A stretch of DNA of 45,782 nt. It comes from Lachnospiraceae bacterium UBA7202. Its GTDB lineage: Bacteria; Bacillota; Clostridia; Lachnospirales; Lachnospiraceae. Position 1 is the first letter of the stretch. Each line of letters begins with the position of its first letter. Location: positions 1-45,782 of the forward strand of contig DKUO01000050.1 in the NCBI GenBank assembly GCA_002490705.1, read 5' to 3'. The notes under the pieces are model-generated. The model was given only the letters and a program-made list of their open reading frames with translations, was not told the DNA's origin and ran no database searches. Made by a program: the position numbers and the translations under genes. This document shows positions 1 to 6,817 of this stretch, in pieces.

Positions 1-49
1 TGGAATTTAAAATTTCATTTTTGGCTATCCCGTATTTCCGAGCTTGTAC

Positions 50-78
50 TTGTTTTAGGCGGAAATATTTGGTATACT
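50..78 (+). promoter_or_regulatory. sigma-A promoter of pfp
   Basis: TTGTTT (50-55), a 17-bp spacer and TATACT (73-78). The 5' leader is short, and an AAGGAG ribosome binding site at 113-118 precedes the ATG at 126. Elements and spacing are seen directly; promoter activity is inferred. Confidence 0.7.
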
Positions 79-125
79 AGTAGCGCAGAAAAAATTTATA
101 TTATAAAAAATAAAGGAGAACAGAC

Positions 126-1352
126 ATGAAAGGAAATATTGTTGTTGGTCAGTCCGGCGGCCCTACAGCCGTTATCAATTCTTCTGTAGCAGGCGTGTAC
201 GCCGCTGCGAAGAAGCTGGGTGTGAAGAAAATTTATGGTATGGTTCACGGTATTGAAGGTTTTTTGGAGGACAAAATGATCGATCTTGGCGAGTATCTGG
301 ATGACGAGACAGGGATCGAACTCTTAAAGAGAACGCCCTCCGCATTCCTTGGTTCCTGCCGTTTCAAGATGCCAAAGATCGAGGGACACGAGGATGTATA
401 CGAGAAAATATTTGAGATCATGGAGAAGCATGATATCGAGTGCCTGTTTTATGCGGGCGGCAATGATTCCATGGATACGGTTAAGATGCTGTCCGATTAT
501 GCGGCGGCGCACAATAAACCGCAGAGATTCATGGGCGTACCTAAGACCATTGACAATGATCTGCCTGTGACGGATCACTGCCCGGGCTATGGTTCTGCGG
601 CGAAATATATTGCGGCTTCCCTGAAGGAAGTCATTCGCGATAACGCATCCTTCGGCGCGAAAAAGCCTACTGTTTGTATCGTGGAGATCATGGGACGTAA
701 CGCTGGATGGCTTACGGCGGCAGCGGCCCTCGCAAAAGGCGACGACTGCGAAGGCTGTGATGCGATCTATCTGCCTGAGAGAGTGTTTGATATCGACAAG
801 TTTGTTGCGGATGTGAAGGATCTTGCGGCGAGAAAATCTTCCGTAGTGATTGCTGTGTCCGAGGGCGTTAAGGTTGCGGACGGCAGATATGTATGCGAGA
901 TCGGCAGAGAGGTTGCCGTTGACGCATTTGGCCACAAGCAGATGTCCGGCACGGCAGTCATGTTGGCGGACAAGATTGCAGCTGAGACAGGGCTTAAGAC
1001 CCGTGCCATCGAGTTCTCGACCTTACAGAGAGCGGCGACCCATCTGGCATCTCTGACAGATATCAACGAGGCGTTCCAGGTTGGCTATGATGCGGTGATG
1101 GCTGCGGAAGAAGGTAAGACTGGTATGATGATCACTCTTGACAGAAACGGTGACAATCCTTATCAGTGCGGCACCAGCGCATACGATATCCACGCAATTG
1201 CAAATGTGGAGAGAAATGTGCCCGACGAGTGGATTACGGCGGACGGCAAGGGCCTGACGGAAGGCTATGAGAAATATGCGAGACCGCTGATCATGGGCGA
1301 GTTGCAACCGCTCTTCGTGAACGGTCTGCCGAGACATTTGGTGAGAAAGTAA
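126..1352 (+). CDS. pfp: PPi-dependent 6-phosphofructokinase
   Basis: Cytoplasmic glycolytic enzyme interconverting fructose 6-phosphate and fructose 1,6-bisphosphate with pyrophosphate as phosphoryl donor. The 408 residues match the usual length of this PFK group. GGPTAVIN (11-18) is the N-terminal phosphate loop. GGNDS (111-115) has Asp114 where ATP-dependent enzymes have Gly, and PKTIDND (139-145) has Lys140 before the catalytic TIDND; these two residues are the established signature of PPi use. MGRNAGWL lies near residue 190. The ATG at 126 is fixed by AAGGAG seven bases upstream. The gene is monocistronic, with its own promoter upstream and the left recombination site of the invertible segment 130 bp downstream. 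It would feed glycolysis alongside the glycogen phosphorylase and alpha-glucosidase genes further on. PPi dependence is inferred from two residues but is well supported. Confidence 0.95.
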   Translation: MKGNIVVGQSGGPTAVINSSVAGVYAAAKKLGVKKIYGMVHGIEGFLEDKMIDLGEYLDDETGIELLKRTPSAFLGSCRFKMPKIEGHEDVYEKIFEIMEKHDIECLFYAGGNDSMDTVKMLSDYAAAHNKPQRFMGVPKTIDNDLPVTDHCPGYGSAAKYIAASLKEVIRDNASFGAKKPTVCIVEIMGRNAGWLTAAAALAKGDDCEGCDAIYLPERVFDIDKFVADVKDLAARKSSVVIAVSEGVKVADGRYVCEIGREVAVDAFGHKQMSGTAVMLADKIAAETGLKTRAIEFSTLQRAATHLASLTDINEAFQVGYDAVMAAEEGKTGMMITLDRNGDNPYQCGTSAYDIHAIANVERNVPDEWITADGKGLTEGYEKYARPLIMGELQPLFVNGLPRHLVRK

Positions 1353-1484
1353 GAGCCTGATTTTGATAATTAAGTTGTGACGGAGGGAATCGGAATTGTC
1401 ATATATGCTTATATGGCAGTTTCGGTTCTTTTTTGCCGTCTTGATTTTGACTGCGATAAAGGAACTGAATGGGAGAATAAAATA

Positions 1485-1531
1485 AAGAAGGAAATGCAAC
1501 ACTTGTATAAGAAATGTTGCATTTCCTTCTT
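1485..1531 (-). repeat. left inverted recombination site (IRL) of invertible segment
   Basis: A perfect palindrome with 17-bp arms (1485-1501 and 1515-1531) around an asymmetric 13-bp spacer. Read on the minus strand, the 37-bp core (1490-1526) matches 2269-2305 on the plus strand at 33 of 37 positions, including a 14-base identical centre, ATTTCTTATACAAG. Symmetric arms around an asymmetric core, present twice in inverted orientation around a tyrosine recombinase gene, is the expected form of a site-specific inversion site. On the minus strand the second arm is followed by TATTTTATT, so this hairpin also resembles an intrinsic terminator for leftward transcripts. Confidence 0.8.
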
Positions 1532-1538
1532 ACATTTT

Positions 1539-1565
1539 ATATCGGAGCTAAATCAAAATACTTTA
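1539..1565 (-). promoter_or_regulatory. sigma-28 (SigD/FliA) flagellar-type promoter inside invertible segment
   Basis: Read on the minus strand: TAAAGTAT (1565-1558), 11 bases, TCCGATAT (1546-1539). The published sigma-28 consensus is TAAA-N15-GCCGATAT/A. Here TAAA, the N15 spacing and seven of eight -10 bases agree. The expected start is near 1531, at the inner edge of the left site. As given, it fires leftward toward the pfp 3' end, away from flagellin. After inversion it would lie just upstream of the right site and read into csrA and flagellin. No comparable sigma-28 promoter was found in the 111-bp csrA-flagellin gap. Confidence 0.75.
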
Positions 1566-1598
1566 TACCTGAAATAAAAATTTCTTTCTGTTTTCACT

Positions 1599-2180
1599 TC
1601 ATAGCTGCACATTCAAATATACATGGTCTTTATCTTCTTGCTCTATACCGAGATATTGCTTGGTGACACGGTAGGAAGAATGATTGTACAGTTCCATGAG
1701 AAGGGCGGGTTGTACGCCTTTTTTCCAAGCGTGGTAACCGAAAGTTTTTCTGAGCGAATGACAACTGATATGCTCGGTCAGTCCTGCGTATAAGGCAGCT
1801 TCTTTAACAATACGAAACGCCTGGGAACGGGAGAGGGGCGTCGATTTTTTACGCCCGTTTGGGAACAGATAAGGGCAGTTACTTCGCTGGCCGCTTTCTT
1901 GCCACAGAATGTCCAGCGCTTTCTGTGCATTGCTGTTGATGGCAACACTTCTTGCTTTTCCTGTTTTTTGTTCTACAATGCTGATGTGATCCTTATAGAG
2001 ATATTCGGTTCCACGAAACACATCTTTCCACTCTAAAAGCAGAAGATCACTGATGCGAAACGCTGTGTTCAATCCCAAAATGATCAAGGCATAATTTCTG
2101 TAGACAGGTTTTTCTAACAGATAATATTCTTCAAATTTTTTAAGTTGCGCTTCATTTTTAATTGGATCGGTTGTACTCAT
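1599..2180 (-). CDS. small tyrosine recombinase (FimB/FimE-like DNA invertase)
   Basis: Site-specific recombinase of 193 residues, essentially the catalytic domain alone, the size of FimB/FimE rather than a phage integrase of over 300 residues. The full catalytic set is visible: Arg42 (in FRISDLL), Lys72 (in QKTGK), His141 and Arg144 (in HSLRK), His167 (in YNHSS) and nucleophile Tyr176 (in KQYLGI). The start is ATG at 2180-2178, placed by GGAGG seven bases upstream; a longer frame to 2210 has no better site. The gene lies between two inverted 37-bp sites, so it should catalyse inversion of the DNA that encodes it, as Hin does for its H segment. Because it carries its own upstream region inside the segment, it can be expressed in both orientations. 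Fold assignment is firm; the target sites are inferred from position and sequence. Confidence 0.9.
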   Translation of the reverse strand: MSTTDPIKNEAQLKKFEEYYLLEKPVYRNYALIILGLNTAFRISDLLLLEWKDVFRGTEYLYKDHISIVEQKTGKARSVAINSNAQKALDILWQESGQRSNCPYLFPNGRKKSTPLSRSQAFRIVKEAALYAGLTEHISCHSLRKTFGYHAWKKGVQPALLMELYNHSSYRVTKQYLGIEQEDKDHVYLNVQL

Positions 2181-2262
2181 GTCAAGTTCCTCCTTTTGTC
2201 GTCTTCCCATACCATTTTACAATTTTTTGTTGTTTTACGTGGCTTTTTATAGAAGCTGTAAT

Positions 2263-2291
2263 TTGGATGCAAATACAACATTTCTTATACA
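2263..2291 (+). promoter_or_regulatory. possible weak sigma-A promoter spanning the right recombination site
   Basis: TTGGAT (2263-2268), a 17-bp spacer and TATACA (2286-2291), reading toward csrA. The -10 lies in the conserved site centre and the -35 inside the invertible segment, so inversion would replace the -35 (the hexamer at that distance becomes TAAGAA). Both hexamers match consensus only four of six, so this may be chance. Confidence 0.35.
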
Positions 2292-2306
2292 AGCGTTGCA
2301 TTTGCA
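2268..2306 (+). repeat. right inverted recombination site (IRR) of invertible segment
   Basis: Arms at 2268-2279 and 2295-2306 pair with one mismatch around a 15-bp centre, of which 14 bases (2280-2293) are identical to the minus strand of the left site. Centre-to-centre distance from the left site is about 780 bp. The site ends 46 bp before csrA, so anything reading rightward out of the segment enters csrA directly. Confidence 0.8.
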
Positions 2307-2352
2307 GGGAAGCGGTTTTATCAACTCAAAAAGAAAGCAGGGAGGTTTCAAA

Positions 2353-2655
2353 ATGTTAAGACTGACAATGAGCACGGAGGAATATTTACAGATCGGGGAG
2401 GATGTAAAGGTTGTCTTTCTTGGTGGAAGTAAGAATCACCTGCGAATTATGATCGATGCGCCCAAGGGTTTAAACGTGGTGCGGAGCAAGGTTATAGAGA
2501 ATAATGTGACCGATCCGAAGGAAAAAGCAAAATTGCCGCATTATTATGCGGTGCCGGATTTGCCGGAAAAATACCGGAAAAAGAGAATCGTGGTAAACGA
2601 TTCTACAAAGAAAAAGGGAATGGCTGTTAGTTCTAAAGCGGCAGCCAGACAGTAA
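2353..2655 (+). CDS. csrA: CsrA-family translational regulator with C-terminal extension
   Basis: RNA-binding repressor; in other Firmicutes CsrA binds GGA motifs in flagellin mRNA and is antagonised by FliW. Residues 1-52 align to the CsrA core (MLRLT, IGEDVKVVFL, IDAPKGLNVVR). Leu4, Val42 and Arg44, established RNA-contact positions in E. coli CsrA, are present. Arg6 and Arg7 of that protein are Met and Ser here. Residues 53-100 form a basic tail (PHYYAVPDLPEKYRKKR, then a KKK-rich end), absent from the usual 60-75 residue protein. The ATG at 2353 follows GGGAGG. The gene sits 111 bp upstream of flagellin and 46 bp downstream of the inversion site, so it should be co-transcribed with flagellin. 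No FliW gene is in the window. Family assignment is confident; function of the tail is unknown. Confidence 0.85.
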   Translation: MLRLTMSTEEYLQIGEDVKVVFLGGSKNHLRIMIDAPKGLNVVRSKVIENNVTDPKEKAKLPHYYAVPDLPEKYRKKRIVVNDSTKKKGMAVSSKAAARQ

Positions 2656-2766
2656 CGGTAATAATCCGAAGCTATCCCGGGAGCTTCGAAATTATTATAG
2701 GGTAACTAAACACAACAAACGGCGGTAAACGGATTTGCCGTCGGCAACCACAAGGAGGTATGTATT
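2656..2766 (+). promoter_or_regulatory. flagellin leader with candidate CsrA-binding sites
   Basis: Hairpin 1 pairs 2659-2665 with 2691-2697 and 2667-2673 with 2682-2688; its loop edge carries GGGA. Hairpin 2 pairs ACGGC (2719-2723) with GCCGT (2737-2741) and displays ACGGAT in its loop. The Shine-Dalgarno lies in ACAAGGAGGT (2750-2759), which matches the CsrA SELEX core ACARGGA exactly. The array resembles the two-site hag leader of Bacillus subtilis. Pairings are seen in the sequence; CsrA binding is inferred. Confidence 0.6.
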
Positions 2767-4275
2767 ATGATCGTGAAACACAATATCACAGCAATGAACT
2801 CTAACAGAATGTTAGGTCTTACCACTTCTTCTCAGGCAAAGTCCACAGAGAAGCTCTCTTCCGGTTACAAGATTAATCGTGCGGCTGACGATGCGGCGGG
2901 GCTTGCAATTTCCGAGAAGATGCGCAGACAGGTGAGAGGTCTGACACAGGCTTCCGCTAACGCGCAGGACGGTATCAGCGTAGTGCAGACCGCAGAGGGC
3001 GCTTTGAATGAAGTACAGGATATGCTCCAGAGAATGAACGAGTTGTCCGTAAAAGCGGCGAATGGTCCTATGTCTGAGTCCGATCGTGATGCGATCCAGA
3101 TGGAGATCGACCAGCTTACCACAGAGATTGACCGTGTGTCGGAGACGACCAAATTCAATGAAACTTATCTTTTAAAAGGGGATAAGGATGTGGCGAAGGT
3201 CGCTACTTATAGCTATGGGGATTATAAGGCGGCCAACAAAGCGGCGGCGGAAGTATTGGCGGCAGACGGGACGAAGGCTTCTGCGACGGCGATTGCAGCA
3301 GCAAATGGTTTGAAGTTCAAAATCACATTTACGGATACGGCAAAATCGGCGGATCAGAATGCGGTAGCTAAATCTATCGTGAATCAGGGACTGAATGTAG
3401 AGTTTGATTCTTATTGGGATGCAACGCTTGCCAAACCGGCGGCAGTGAGCACCTATAAGCTGAGCCTGAACGGTTCTGCGGGTACGGATTATGTGACTGC
3501 GTCAACGGCAACGGCAGGTACATTTGAGGTGCAGGATAAGTACGGAAACAAAATTGCAGAGATTGAGGTGGCTGGAGGTACAGACGCAACCGCTACGAAA
3601 AAAACGGTTAACACGAAGGCAACGATCACTGGCGCCAGCGCGACAGCCGCAAGAGTAGAGGGCGAGAAGGCGGCCATCTATGACAAAGATGGAAACCGGA
3701 TAGCGGAGAATGCACTGGATGAGTATTTTGCGATTGACTCTAGCAATGCGGTGGTGAAGAGAGTGGATGCACCTGATGCCTATGATGCTCTGGGCAATAA
3801 GGTGGATCTGGGCGATTTTGTAAAGACAGGCGCAGCATTGGTAGATGGGAAAAAGGATTTGACCGGCGCGCTCAAATTAACGCTTCATGTGGGTGCAGAC
3901 GCTACCACAAACAACCAGATATCTGTTAATCTTCAGTCCATGAGTGCCAAGGGACTTGGCGTAGCCGGATTGAAAGTTGATGGTGAGGATGATACCAATG
4001 CTTTGTTGGCCATCGATACAGTGAAAGAAGCGATCCAGAAGGTTTCTGACCAGAGAGATCAGCTCGGTGCGGTTCAGAACCGTCTTGAACACACTATCAA
4101 CAATCTGGATAATGTGGTTGAGAATACTCAGTCCGCAGAGGCAGCGATCCGCGATACAGATATTGCCAAGGAAATGGTGCAGTATGCCAATAACAACATT
4201 TTGCAGCAGGCGGGCACATCTATGCTGTCACAGGCGAACCAGAGTAACCAGTTGGCGCTGTCGCTGCTTGGCTGA
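2767..4275 (+). CDS. fliC: flagellin (flagellar filament subunit)
   Basis: Major filament protein, exported through the flagellar type III system; no signal peptide. The N-terminal D0/D1 region is classic (MIVKHNITAMNSNRML, then KLSSGYKINRAADDAAGLAIS), and the C-terminal D1/D0 helices end in ANQSNQLALSLLG. Residues about 140-400 form a variable, Ala/Thr/Lys-rich central domain with no cysteine. The D1 segment LQRMNELSVKAANG keeps the arginine known from TLR5-recognised flagellins. At 502 residues it is within the usual size range. AAGGAGG precedes the ATG at 2767. Transcription appears to depend on DNA upstream of csrA, since no promoter is evident in the leader. A terminator follows at 4329-4354. 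Confidence 0.97.
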   Translation: MIVKHNITAMNSNRMLGLTTSSQAKSTEKLSSGYKINRAADDAAGLAISEKMRRQVRGLTQASANAQDGISVVQTAEGALNEVQDMLQRMNELSVKAANGPMSESDRDAIQMEIDQLTTEIDRVSETTKFNETYLLKGDKDVAKVATYSYGDYKAANKAAAEVLAADGTKASATAIAAANGLKFKITFTDTAKSADQNAVAKSIVNQGLNVEFDSYWDATLAKPAAVSTYKLSLNGSAGTDYVTASTATAGTFEVQDKYGNKIAEIEVAGGTDATATKKTVNTKATITGASATAARVEGEKAAIYDKDGNRIAENALDEYFAIDSSNAVVKRVDAPDAYDALGNKVDLGDFVKTGAALVDGKKDLTGALKLTLHVGADATTNNQISVNLQSMSAKGLGVAGLKVDGEDDTNALLAIDTVKEAIQKVSDQRDQLGAVQNRLEHTINNLDNVVENTQSAEAAIRDTDIAKEMVQYANNNILQQAGTSMLSQANQSNQLALSLLG

Positions 4276-4328
4276 TAAGATATACCAAATTAAGAGTTTG
4301 TTGCATGTCGCATGACCATTATACGACA

Positions 4329-4360
4329 TCCCGGTCCTCTTCGGAGGTCCGGGATGCTTT
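4329..4360 (+). terminator. intrinsic terminator of flagellin
   Basis: TCCCGG, T, CCTC, TTCG loop, GAGG, T, CCGGGA (4329-4354) form a ten-pair stem with one T-T mismatch, followed by a TTT run. It closes the csrA-flagellin unit. Confidence 0.8.
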
Positions 4361-4366
4361 AAAATA

Positions 4367-4395
4367 TTGACAAATATAATTATTTCCTTTATGAT
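4367..4395 (+). promoter_or_regulatory. sigma-A promoter of the Rpn-family gene
   Basis: TTGACA (4367-4372), 17 bp, TATGAT (4390-4395). It implies a leader of about 165 nt before the ATG at 4567. The leader contains TGACAG-TTT-CTGTCA (4436-4450) and TGGCGG/CCGCCA (4514-4519 with 4538-4543) hairpins. I recognise no riboswitch class in it. Confidence 0.75.
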
Positions 4396-4566
4396 CAATC
4401 TATCAGAAATATCTAGGGTGCGCATTTCGCGTAAATGACAGTTTCTGTCAGATTTCCTTGTTTAAACAGCAATAACAGCCACACATCAAAACAACAGTTC
4501 TTATGTCTGTAAATGGCGGAGTTGTATGCGTCTTCGGCCGCCACACACATCGAGAGGAGTATCTAA

Positions 4567-5628
4567 ATGGCAAAAGAAAAAAATCCCCGCAACAGAAAAC
4601 AAATTACAAACAGAAAAGTTCGCGACAGCGGCAGCAAACTGATCTTCGGGAACGCGGAACTTTGCTCCCAGTTCTTGCGCAATTACATGGATATACCGCT
4701 TCTAAAAAATGTTCGTGCCGAGGACATTGAAGATGTTACAGAGCGCTATGTCCCCATGTTCACGGAGGAACGCGGATCTGATACGGTAAAACGTATAAAA
4801 TTATCTAAAAATAACATCCTGTATTTTGTTTCTCTTATTGAACACAAGACAAAAGTAGATTATAATGTAAGTATGCAGATGCTCCGCTATATGGTTTATA
4901 TATGGGAGGATTATGAGAAAGAGATGGAGCGGCAGAAACAAGGCATCAGCAGGACGAAAGGTTTCCGTTATCCGCCGATTCTCCCTATCGTTTATTATGA
5001 GGGGAGCGGTACATGGACGGCGGGCTGTAGTATACAGGACAGGATTCTTCATGATGAGGCGTTTGAGCCCTTTACCCCGAAGTTTTCCTATAAACTGATA
5101 GAACTCAATTCATACAGTGTGGAGGAGCTTATAAAGAAAAGCGATGAACTGTCCCTGCTGATGCTTATTAATCGATTACAGAATTCCTCAGAATACAGGG
5201 AACTTAATCTGCCGGAGGATTATCCGAAAAAAGTAGTGGAAAATTCTACAGATGAACTGGTTAATATCATTGCCCGTGTTTCAGCTTCCATGTTGAGGCA
5301 TCTGGAACTTTCTGAGGAAGAAGTTACAGAATTTACGGAACAGGTAAAGGAGCGTAATATGGCGGTATTGTTTGAAAATTTTAAAGATGATATTAACTTG
5401 GCAGGTGCTATCAGGATTGCAAGAGAAAAGGCACAAACGGAAGGCAGGGCTGTAGGTCTGGCGGAAGGTCGTGCGGAAGGCCGTGCGGAAGGCCGCGTTG
5501 AGGGTGAGGCGCGTTTTATGAAGCTGACTGAATTATTGTTGCGGGATGGGCGTGTGGATGATTTAACCAAGGCGATTGCCGATCCTGCATATAAAGAGGA
5601 ATTGTATCGGCTGAATGAAATAAAGTAA
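4567..5628 (+). CDS. Rpn family recombination-promoting nuclease / putative transposase
   Basis: 353-residue member of the Rpn (Transposase_31) family, PD-(D/E)XK nucleases reported in E. coli to cut DNA and promote RecA-independent recombination. Visible features are the core strand YFVSLIEHKTKVDY with the Glu-x-Lys pair, followed by the conserved helix MLRYMVYIWEDY and PILPIVYYEG. Near the C-terminus is an Arg/Glu/Gly repeat, variants of AEGRAEGRAEGR (about 298-314), typical of the family; the repeat is also evident at DNA level and could expand or contract. The ATG at 4567 has GAGGAG upstream. The gene stands alone with its own promoter and terminator. No terminal inverted repeats or target duplications surround it, so it is not an insertion sequence. 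Its cellular role is uncertain. Confidence 0.85.
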   Translation: MAKEKNPRNRKQITNRKVRDSGSKLIFGNAELCSQFLRNYMDIPLLKNVRAEDIEDVTERYVPMFTEERGSDTVKRIKLSKNNILYFVSLIEHKTKVDYNVSMQMLRYMVYIWEDYEKEMERQKQGISRTKGFRYPPILPIVYYEGSGTWTAGCSIQDRILHDEAFEPFTPKFSYKLIELNSYSVEELIKKSDELSLLMLINRLQNSSEYRELNLPEDYPKKVVENSTDELVNIIARVSASMLRHLELSEEEVTEFTEQVKERNMAVLFENFKDDINLAGAIRIAREKAQTEGRAVGLAEGRAEGRAEGRVEGEARFMKLTELLLRDGRVDDLTKAIADPAYKEELYRLNEIK

Positions 5629-5643
5629 ATTAAAAATATTTTC

Positions 5644-5676
5644 AAAAGAGTGGTTTACAAAACCACTCTTTTGTTA
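5644..5676 (+). terminator. intrinsic terminator after the Rpn-family gene
   Basis: AAAAGAGTGGTTT (5644-5656) pairs with AAACCACTCTTTT (5660-5672) around a three-base loop, ending in a T-rich tract. The stem is symmetrical, so it could act in both directions. Confidence 0.85.
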
Positions 5677-5746
5677 TATGATGGTCTTGGAAAACGATTT
5701 CCAGAAAACATTTTCCAGAGAGAAATCGTTTCAGGATGGAATCAAA

Positions 5747-6733
5747 ATGGTGTCAATTAAGGATGTCGCAAAGCAGGCGGGCGTAGCAATCTCCACTGTA
5801 TCCAAGGTGCTGAACAATTACCCCAATGTGAGCGAGGCGACTAAGAAAAAAGTAAATCGGGCAGTGGCGGAATTAAATTTCGTGCCAAACTCCGTTGCAG
5901 CGGCTCTTTCCTCCAAACAGTCCGGCAGAGTGGCCCTTCTTTTGCATATGGGAAACGCGTCCTCGGTGGACGAGATCAACATGCAGTATATGGCGGGCAC
6001 CATAGGGCGGGCGATGGAGCTGAATCTGGACGTTATCACCATCTTTGGTTCCATGTTAAAGAATAAAAGCATGGACGAGGTGGTGCGGTATCTACAGTCA
6101 CAGAGCATTACGGGACTCCTGGTCTTTGGGATGTCAAAGGAAGACCGTGTGTTACAGAGACTGATTGAAACGCAGATTTTTAAAATTGTCACAGTGGATG
6201 CGCCCATCGTGAATGCGTCTTCCTCCTCGGTCTGGATTGATCAGGAGTCAGCCCAGTATGATGTGGCGAAAAAGACGCTTGTGGAGAATAAAGGAAAAAG
6301 CATTCTCTACCTTGCGGGTAAGAAGAACGGATATGTGACGCAGGAGCGTCTTAAGGGGATCCAGCGTTTGGCCGAGGAGGAGAAAATTCCTCTGCTTGTG
6401 AGAAACGGGGAATTTTCAGAGCTGCAGGCAAGGAACCTGACGTTCCGCTACGCGAAGAAAAAGGATATCGTGGTATGCGCCTCGGATCTAATGGCGATCG
6501 GCGCGATGCGGGCCCTGATGGAGATGGATATTTTTCGTCCAGTGTGCGGTTTCGACGGGATCACGTTGATGGGATATGCGGGCAAGCAGATGAATACGGT
6601 CAAACAAAACTTTGAGCGGATTGCCTCGGAGGCTGTGACAGAGCTGAAAAGACTTTTGGACGGCGGAGAGGGACAGCAGATCGTATTGGACTATGAACTG
6701 GTGCGAATGAAGTATGAAGATATTCTGGTCTAG
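5747..6733 (+). CDS. LacI-family transcriptional regulator
   Basis: DNA-binding regulator with an N-terminal LacI helix-turn-helix (VSIKDVAKQAGVAISTVSKVLNN, residues 2-24) and hinge region (FVPNSVAAALSS), followed by a periplasmic-binding-like effector domain (about 60-328). The start at 5747 gives the standard 328 residues beginning MVSIKDVA, with AGGATGG upstream; an in-frame ATG at 5678 would add 23 atypical residues inside the preceding terminator region. The family's usual C-terminal ligand motif is partly degenerate (VCGFDGITLMGY). It lies 84 bp upstream of glycogen phosphorylase on the same strand, so control of glucan breakdown is the natural inference. The effector cannot be read from sequence. 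Confidence 0.88.
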   Translation: MVSIKDVAKQAGVAISTVSKVLNNYPNVSEATKKKVNRAVAELNFVPNSVAAALSSKQSGRVALLLHMGNASSVDEINMQYMAGTIGRAMELNLDVITIFGSMLKNKSMDEVVRYLQSQSITGLLVFGMSKEDRVLQRLIETQIFKIVTVDAPIVNASSSSVWIDQESAQYDVAKKTLVENKGKSILYLAGKKNGYVTQERLKGIQRLAEEEKIPLLVRNGEFSELQARNLTFRYAKKKDIVVCASDLMAIGAMRALMEMDIFRPVCGFDGITLMGYAGKQMNTVKQNFERIASEAVTELKRLLDGGEGQQIVLDYELVRMKYEDILV

Positions 6734-6817
6734 AGTTTACGGGTCCGCATAAATGGATAACATAGTAATCATAGTAGTCATAAAATAAAACACGAAAAAG
6801 AAAAGGGAGGTTTCAAC

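Larger units (their letters stand above)
1353..1598. other. intergenic region holding left recombination site and sigma-28 promoter
   Basis: This stretch holds no convincing gene. It contains the left inverted site (1485-1531), which may also end pfp transcription, and a sigma-28-type promoter on the minus strand (1539-1565). Short open frames here lack ribosome binding sites and family resemblance. Confidence 0.7.

Noticed and set aside
1377..1577. Small open frame of 66 codons after pfp
   Set aside because: It lacks a ribosome binding site, runs through the left recombination site and resembles no protein.
4396..4566. Possible riboswitch in the leader of the Rpn-family gene
   Set aside because: Only two short hairpins are visible and no conserved core of a known class (c-di-GMP, purine, SAM, TPP, preQ1) could be matched. 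Reported as an unassigned leader.
4567..5628. Insertion sequence based on the transposase_31 family name
   Set aside because: No terminal inverted repeats or direct repeats flank the gene, and Rpn proteins are now understood as nucleases outside classical insertion sequences.
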